Assembly (NCBI GenBank): GCA_937896265.1
Contig: CALBMD010000377.1
Location: 1 to 10,892, forward strand
DNA: 10,892 bases
DNA from: an uncultured Pseudomonadota bacterium
GTDB lineage: Bacteria > Bdellovibrionota_B > Oligoflexia > Oligoflexales > Bog-1112
Reading direction: 5' to 3'
The position numbers and the translations under genes were made by a program. The notes beneath the pieces are model-generated. The model was not told the origin of the DNA. It saw only the letters and a program-made list of their open reading frames with translations, and did not search any database. This document shows positions 6,641-10,892 of this stretch, piece after piece; within the stretch, counting starts at the first letter, position 1; every line of letters begins with the position of its first letter.

Positions 6641-7201
6641 ATGAAAAGAGACTATCTGAATGAATTACATGCAACATCTTTCCAAGCAATTCAAACTCTG
6701 TTTGGAAAAGATTTTGCAACAAAACCTAATGTCGTAAAAGAAGAAAACCTTCCTTCCTTTCGATCACCCTTCATCTCACAAATTGGCCTTTGCAATAAAA
6801 AGTATCAACTCTGCATCTTGCTTGGATTTGACAGCAGGACTGTAAATGAAACATTTGCAGAAGTTCTACATCTAGCCAGCGATCCTTCTGAAAAACAAGA
6901 GCTTGCCAAGTCAACCTTGGGGGAGCTTGCCAATACTATAGCTTGTGACTTAGCAGTAAAAAAGATAATTCTTAATGATTTTGGCGTCTTAACACCTACT
7001 CGTCCGCTCATTTGGGAAACAAACGGCATTTTGCCAGACTTTTGGGAAGCGACTGGCATTTCAGGAGCTCTCATCTGCTCTGATCTTGAAATATGCACTC
7101 ATTTTTCATATTTAGAGCAAAAGAGCCTCATCAAAGATCCAACGCAAGTCCGCTGGGCGCCAACAAAATCCTTGTCTATTTTTGATCCTCATCAAAAATG
7201 A
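6641..7201 (+). CDS. CheX-like phosphatase-family protein
   Basis: The 186-residue protein fits the CheC/CheX/FliY phosphatase family, which removes the phosphoryl group from CheY-type regulators. The core signature is LGELANTIACD, giving catalytic E95 and N98 in the ExxN arrangement. The preceding segment with ICNKKYQLCILLGFD-type strand (about 48-63) and the later strands around GALICSDLEI match the layout of CheX. One ExxN motif is visible, as in CheX, not two as in CheC. The ATG is preceded by AAGGA six bases upstream. It diverges from the cheY-like gene and overlaps the 3' end of hisC by 10 bp, tail to tail. Its likely substrate is the neighbouring receiver. The C-terminal 25 residues look unstructured. 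The family call is from motif and context only. Confidence 0.82.
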   Translation: MKRDYLNELHATSFQAIQTLFGKDFATKPNVVKEENLPSFRSPFISQIGLCNKKYQLCILLGFDSRTVNETFAEVLHLASDPSEKQELAKSTLGELANTIACDLAVKKIILNDFGVLTPTRPLIWETNGILPDFWEATGISGALICSDLEICTHFSYLEQKSLIKDPTQVRWAPTKSLSIFDPHQK

Positions 7202-8301
7202 GCCATGGCTGCCAAAAATTTGGCATTTTCTTCTAAATTACCAACAGTTACCCTTAAGCAGCCTGTAAGGTTTGGTCCTGCACTAACGTTTCGCACTAAG
7301 ATATCGTTTTTGACAAGATGACGCGTGAGGTTTTCTGCTTGTTCTTGGCTGGCACAACGAAGCAGCAAAAAATTAGTCCAAGATCGAAAAACAAAAATAC
7401 CCTTGCTGGGACAAATTTCAGCAAGACGTTTAAATATTTTTTCTTTTTCCAAGATGATGCCTGCTCGCACCTCTTTCGTCCAATTGAGAAAGCTGTCGTC
7501 TGTTAGGCAAGCACGTGCGACTGCAGCACAAAAATGATTAAGCAAGTAAGGAACAGTAATCTTTTTTAGCTCACATAAAATGGATTCATGCGCCAAGACA
7601 TAGCCAATCCGTACACCTGCAGCTCCTAAGCTTTTGGAGAAAGTGCGAACTAAGATAAGGTTAGCATGTTCACCAAGCAAATCGAGAAAAGACTCGTCAA
7701 CAAATTCATAATAAGCTTCATCGACTAAAAAATAGCTTTGTGGATATTCTTTCAACAGGAAAACCAAATCTTTCTTTGAAAGAACATTACCAACTGGGTT
7801 ATTAGGCGAGGCTAAGACGAGTAATGAAAAAGGCCCTAATGATTTTAATTTCGCAACATCGTATTCAAAATCATCCGTAAGATACCAAGGTGCATGCTCC
7901 GCTTCATAATTCCTCAAGCACTCAGCATAGAGAGGAAAAGATGGGGTCGCCACTAAGGTGCGAGTTTCTTTGCGGGCTGTCAAAAGTAAAAGTAGGTTAG
8001 CGATCAATATGTTAGAGCCTGGACCCAAAAAAATTGACTCAGGTGTAATATTTAGTTTTTTGGCTAAAAGCTCTTGGATTTCTGTTGAATAGCCATCAGG
8101 ATAGCGGTTCCATTTTTGTTGAACCAGATCAGCTAACACTCGCTCTTTCATAGCTTGCGGCCAATCATACGGGCTTTCATTTTGATCTAGTTTTACGGTG
8201 ATCGCTTCTTTTTGAATAGAATATGCCTTACCTTTTAGGATATTAGGCTTGATAAAGCTAGCGAGCCATGTCGGCTCTGGTTTTTTAGGCTTTAAAATCA
8301 T
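7192..8301 (-). CDS. hisC: Histidinol-phosphate aminotransferase
   Basis: This PLP-dependent class II aminotransferase makes L-histidinol phosphate from imidazole acetol phosphate and glutamate in histidine synthesis. The 369-residue length is normal. Motifs in order are LDQNESPYD (38-46), RYPDGYSTEI (66-75), SPNNPVG (165-171), VDEAYYEF (193-200) with D194 and Y197 contacting PLP, Schiff-base K223 in FSKSLG, R231 in GVRIGY, and carboxylate-binding R350 in LRVTVGN. The usual GNGSDE is GPGSN here (93-97), a mild departure. The start ATG lies inside trmL (17-bp overlap) with GGAAG seven bases upstream, so the two are probably co-transcribed. No other his gene is nearby. A related aromatic or cobalamin (CobD-like) aminotransferase is possible but less likely. 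Confidence 0.88.
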   Translation of the reverse strand: MILKPKKPEPTWLASFIKPNILKGKAYSIQKEAITVKLDQNESPYDWPQAMKERVLADLVQQKWNRYPDGYSTEIQELLAKKLNITPESIFLGPGSNILIANLLLLLTARKETRTLVATPSFPLYAECLRNYEAEHAPWYLTDDFEYDVAKLKSLGPFSLLVLASPNNPVGNVLSKKDLVFLLKEYPQSYFLVDEAYYEFVDESFLDLLGEHANLILVRTFSKSLGAAGVRIGYVLAHESILCELKKITVPYLLNHFCAAVARACLTDDSFLNWTKEVRAGIILEKEKIFKRLAEICPSKGIFVFRSWTNFLLLRCASQEQAENLTRHLVKNDILVRNVSAGPNLTGCLRVTVGNLEENAKFLAAMAHF

Positions 8302-8761
8302 GGTAATGCTTCCGTCTCAGTAGTTCATAGAGAACAATAGATACCGAATTAGCCAAGTTTAAACTGCGCACCCCTGGGTGATATATGGGGATACTATAAA
8401 ATGAATCTGGATATTTCTGAAATAGCTCATCTGGAAATCCTGATGTTTCCCTACCGAACAAGATCAGCTCAGTTTCCAAAGGCATGTCGTAATACACTTT
8501 TTTTGCTTTTTTCGAAAAAAAGGCGAATGACTTTGGTCTAAAAAGAGAAAGCAGTCCATCTAAATCATCATGAATCTCAAGATCCAAAAACGGCCAGTAA
8601 TCAAGACCAGGGCGGAGCAAGTTTTTATCATCAGGCCTAAAGCCAAAAGGCTTGATAAGATGTAAACGACAGCCACTTGCCGCTGCGAGGCGACCAATAT
8701 TGCCTGTATTTTGCGGGATCTCAGGCTGAAAGAGACAAATTTGGGGATGATTTCTAATCAA
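8285..8761 (-). CDS. trmL: tRNA (cytidine/uridine-34-2'-O)-methyltransferase
   Basis: This SPOUT-class enzyme uses S-adenosylmethionine to methylate the wobble ribose of tRNA-Leu isoacceptors. I place the start at TTG 8761, which has GGAG five bases upstream and gives 158 residues; E. coli TrmL has 157. The open frame runs further upstream to 8845, but that part overlaps the divergent decarboxylase gene and matches nothing in TrmL. Motifs are QPEIPQNTGNIGRL (12-25), LLRPGLDYW (48-56), the SAM loop FGRETSGFP (102-110), and the knot region from IPIYHP to NLANSVSIVLYE (124-146). No ATG is available in frame. It is followed by hisC with a 17-bp overlap. A weaker alternative is the general TrmH/SpoU family, but the length and the C-terminal GVRSLNLANS point to TrmL. 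Confidence 0.93.
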   Translation of the reverse strand: MIRNHPQICLFQPEIPQNTGNIGRLAAASGCRLHLIKPFGFRPDDKNLLRPGLDYWPFLDLEIHDDLDGLLSLFRPKSFAFFSKKAKKVYYDMPLETELILFGRETSGFPDELFQKYPDSFYSIPIYHPGVRSLNLANSVSIVLYELLRRKHYHDFKA

Positions 8762-8810
8762 AGGACGCTCCGATATCTTCGCGCTATAACCACTGTATAA
8801 GGAGATTCTA
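8762..8810. promoter_or_regulatory. Divergent intergenic interval, trmL / lysA-like
   Basis: Only 49 bp separate the two start codons. It holds GGAG (minus) for trmL and AAGGAG (8799-8804, plus) for the decarboxylase. On the plus strand TATAAC at 8785-8790 is a possible -10 giving a very short leader. No clear -35 is visible on either strand, so promoters may lie inside the opposite genes. Confidence 0.3.
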
Positions 8811-9968
8811 GTGAAAACAAGCGAGAAAAGCTCATCATACCCCAAACCCTGGTGGGTTGAAAATCAAGAAGAACTTCTCAAGCTAGCTATCACTCATTCT
8901 CCAGCTTATGTCTACAAAGTAGACGAAATTAGGAAACGAGCCAAAGAAATAAGTATCTTAAAATCAGTTAAGCGCACCTTCTATGCTATTAAAGCCAACT
9001 CTCATCCTGAAATTCTTAAGGAGATGTATGAACTTGGCTATTCCTTTGACTGTGTTTCTATAGAGGAACTAAAGCTTATTCTTAGTCTTTTCCCACAAGC
9101 AAGTTCTCGCATTCTTTTTACTCCCAATTTTGCAGCCATTAGCGAGTATCAATTCGCACTTGCCCAGAATATTTTAGTAACCGTCGATAACATTTATCTT
9201 CTTGAAACATTCCCTGAAGTTTTCAAAGAAAAACCCATTATCTTACGCCTTGATCCGTCCCAAGGCCAAGGACATCACCGTTATACCCAAACAGCCGGCG
9301 ATGGTTCAAAATTTGGCCTACCTATTTTAGACCTTCACAAGGCCAAAGCCATCTGTAAGCAGTATAAGATTGCTATCGTAGGCCTACACGCTCATGTTGG
9401 TTCGGGAATCCTTGATGCAACCAACTGGGCCAGGACAGCGCATTTTCTTGCTGGGTACATCTCAGACCTACCTGAAGTTCGTTTTATTGACCTTGGAGGT
9501 GGCTTTGGCGTGCAAGAAAACTATGAAATGGCCAATCTTGATTTTTACCAAATCCAGGAGCATTTAGCACTTTTCCAAAAACAGTATCAAAGACTTGAAC
9601 TATGGATTGAGCCAGGGCGCTTTCTCGTAGCCAGAAGTGGTATCCTTCTTGCCAAAATGACACAAATAAAAAAGAAACAAGACAAAACTTATATTGGCCT
9701 TGAGGTCGGCATGAATGCCTTAATCCGACCTGCGCTTTATGAGGCTTATCACCGAATTGAAAATTTGAGCAGGCTTTTTGATACAAATAAAATTACTGCT
9801 GATATCGTAGGGCCAATTTGTGAAAGCGGCGATTTTTTGGGTTACAAGCGACTTGTAGCTGAGCCCAAGCATGGCGATATTTTTGTCATTGATGCCTGTG
9901 GCGCATACGGGCGAACTATGGCTTCAAACTATAATAACAGAACCATACCAGCCGAGATATTTATCTAG
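8811..9968 (+). CDS. lysA: Diaminopimelate decarboxylase-like PLP enzyme
   Basis: This fold III decarboxylase most likely converts meso-diaminopimelate to L-lysine in the cytosol. The start is GTG with AAGGAG seven bases upstream. In order: Schiff-base K61 in FYAIKAN, SKFGL (166-170), HVGSG (195-199), GGGFG (229-233) for PLP phosphate, EPGR (267-270), CESGD (337-341) with active-site C337, and CGAYGRTMASNYN (363-375) with Y366 reaching the partner subunit. The opening WWVENQEELL and GHHRYTQTAG resemble the decarboxylase half of bifunctional aspartokinase-LysA proteins, but no kinase domain precedes it. At 385 residues it ends right after PAEIFI, without the roughly 25-residue tail of E. coli LysA (420). 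Its TAG overlaps the stop of the next, convergent gene. A carboxynorspermidine or other substrate is possible, though the terminal motif favours LysA. Confidence 0.85.
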   Translation: MKTSEKSSSYPKPWWVENQEELLKLAITHSPAYVYKVDEIRKRAKEISILKSVKRTFYAIKANSHPEILKEMYELGYSFDCVSIEELKLILSLFPQASSRILFTPNFAAISEYQFALAQNILVTVDNIYLLETFPEVFKEKPIILRLDPSQGQGHHRYTQTAGDGSKFGLPILDLHKAKAICKQYKIAIVGLHAHVGSGILDATNWARTAHFLAGYISDLPEVRFIDLGGGFGVQENYEMANLDFYQIQEHLALFQKQYQRLELWIEPGRFLVARSGILLAKMTQIKKKQDKTYIGLEVGMNALIRPALYEAYHRIENLSRLFDTNKITADIVGPICESGDFLGYKRLVAEPKHGDIFVIDACGAYGRTMASNYNNRTIPAEIFI

Positions 9969-10837
9969 GCGTGGATAGATTTTTCAACTGAAGTTACTAT
10001 AGAATGAACAGGCTTGCCTCTGCGTAAGATATCTTGAACTTGAAAGCTCACCAAAGATTTTGGCACCCAAAAGAGGGTGGCAAGCTCAGCTATAATATTT
10101 TGTCGATAGTTAAGTTTAGCCATCTCTTCAGCTAAAATAGCCTTAGGCACCAAAAGCGAGCTACAAAAAAGCAATTTTTCAAACTCAACGACGCTAGCAT
10201 CAAGGGGGCCTAATGTAGCAAATCGCAAGCGCTCGGCTTCAAACAGAATACGAGCAAGATCCTTGCTAAGGCTCATACGAGTCTGCGGCTTAAGCTCTCC
10301 TTTTTTAAACTGAATCATATACTGCCCTTGCTTAACGCGCAGAATACGACTTAGCTTATCAAGCATATCAATGCTTTGAGTAGCAATGAATGGAAAAAAA
10401 CGAAATACTTCCGGTAGATATAAAGGAGGAGTCAAAAAGTCAATTTTTGCATGAAGGTCAGCGACAAACATGTCCACGCGGTTTCTAACTGCATCGAGTT
10501 CAAATCCATGACGAGCAATACTTGCTGTCGCATTACGGAAATTACGTGCCTCTAAATATTCAAAATAAGCCTCATCAAGACCAATTGCCCCCGCGGCTAT
10601 ATCATGAACTAAGGATACTTCAAGCCCAAGCTGCTCCGCTAATTTAGCTAAAGCAAAAACAGAACGAACATTTTTTTCGCCCCGCTTCCAGTGACTACAA
10701 TCAGACGGATTGAAATTCAAAACAGCACCGACCTCCTGATCGTGAACCTTACCTCCTTTTTGGTCGGCCAAGACTTTATGGCAAAATTTAAAGAGATGGG
10801 CCGAATTGGGAAACTTGGCTACGCCAGCGCGAATCAT
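9965..10837 (-). CDS. HTH protein with degenerate ImmA/IrrE-like domain
   Basis: The 290-residue protein starts with a Cro/C1-type helix-turn-helix (about 14-75; core DQEVGAVLNFNPSDCSHWKRG), so it should bind DNA. The middle is helical. Residues 150-275 follow the pattern of the ImmA/IrrE (COG2856) zinc peptidase domain that often follows such HTHs: a GQYMIQF strand, then RMSLSKDLARIL (187-198) where RFTLAHELGHIL is expected, EFEKLLFCSSLLVP (218-231) where the E-A-N-x-F-A-x-x-LLMP helix is expected, and ELATLFWVPKSLVSFQV (251-267) like the closing helix. The HExxH ligands are replaced (K192, D193, R196), so it should be proteolytically inactive. The ATG has GGAGG four bases upstream. It may be a sensor or repressor; the target is unknown. 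The IrrE relation is by pattern only. Confidence 0.8.
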   Translation of the reverse strand: MIRAGVAKFPNSAHLFKFCHKVLADQKGGKVHDQEVGAVLNFNPSDCSHWKRGEKNVRSVFALAKLAEQLGLEVSLVHDIAAGAIGLDEAYFEYLEARNFRNATASIARHGFELDAVRNRVDMFVADLHAKIDFLTPPLYLPEVFRFFPFIATQSIDMLDKLSRILRVKQGQYMIQFKKGELKPQTRMSLSKDLARILFEAERLRFATLGPLDASVVEFEKLLFCSSLLVPKAILAEEMAKLNYRQNIIAELATLFWVPKSLVSFQVQDILRRGKPVHSIVTSVEKSIHA

Positions 10838-10845
10838 GCTGCCTC

Positions 10846-10863
10846 CGAACTCAATTTCGTTCG
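10846..10863. promoter_or_regulatory. Inverted repeat upstream of the HTH gene
   Basis: CGAAC (10846-10850) and GTTCG (10859-10863) form a 5-bp inverted repeat with 8 bases between, beginning nine bases before the HTH gene start. AT-rich sequence with a TAATAA-like -10 lies just beyond it, near the window edge. It could be an autoregulatory operator or chance; five bases is a weak signal. Confidence 0.25.
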
Positions 10864-10892
10864 TTTATTACTATTGTTTTGTTATTGCTATT

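Noticed and set aside
6145..7201. Classical chemotaxis operon
   Set aside because: Only CheY-like and CheX-like genes are present; no CheA, CheW, receptor or flagellar gene is seen in the window.
7185..7210. Possible terminator between the cheX-like gene and hisC
   Set aside because: The two genes overlap tail to tail by 10 bp, and no stable stem with a T-run is present on either strand.
8811..9968. Lysine riboswitch or leader ahead of the LysA-like gene
   Set aside because: Only 49 bp separate it from trmL, far too short for such an aptamer.

Overview
The window is moderately AT-rich and densely packed with bacterial genes, nine complete and one cut by the left edge. The mix suggests a Gram-negative from the Bdellovibrio/deltaproteobacterial side of the tree: an FHA-GGDEF cyclase, a lipoprotein, CheY/CheX-type signalling and a decarboxylase resembling the LysA half of bifunctional aspartokinase-LysA proteins. 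The taxonomic placement is inference from gene content only. No tRNA, rRNA, CRISPR array, transposase or phage gene was seen.

Layout. 1-776 (minus): threonine 3-dehydrogenase, C-terminus outside the window. 777-997: short intergenic stretch with consecutive stem-loops, including one copy of a small palindromic repeat. 998-3190 (minus): a seven-helix membrane protein with a periplasmic HExxH gluzincin-like domain, which I cannot assign to a named family. 3191-3451: a second copy of the repeat plus a nested dyad. 3452-6528 (minus): a four-gene signalling run read in the order CheY-like receiver, protein with three degenerate receiver domains, FHA-GGDEF diguanylate cyclase, small lipoprotein. 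6641-7201 (plus): a CheX-like phosphatase, divergent from CheY. 7192-8761 (minus): TrmL-type tRNA methyltransferase followed by HisC, overlapping. 8811-9968 (plus): a LysA-like PLP decarboxylase. 9965-10837 (minus): an HTH protein whose C-terminal domain looks like an ImmA/IrrE peptidase that has lost its zinc ligands.

How the genes may work together. CheY and CheX diverge from a 112-bp interval and form a plausible phosphoryl on/off pair. Downstream of CheY lie a likely non-phosphorylatable receiver scaffold and a c-di-GMP synthase with a phosphopeptide-binding FHA domain, and the lipoprotein start overlaps the cyclase stop. This reads as a compact non-flagellar signalling module. The metabolic genes (tdh, hisC, lysA-like, trmL) look like housekeeping genes without pathway partners beside them.

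The least ordinary items are the signalling module, the membrane peptidase bracketed by direct copies of a palindromic repeat, and the catalytically dead IrrE-like regulator.
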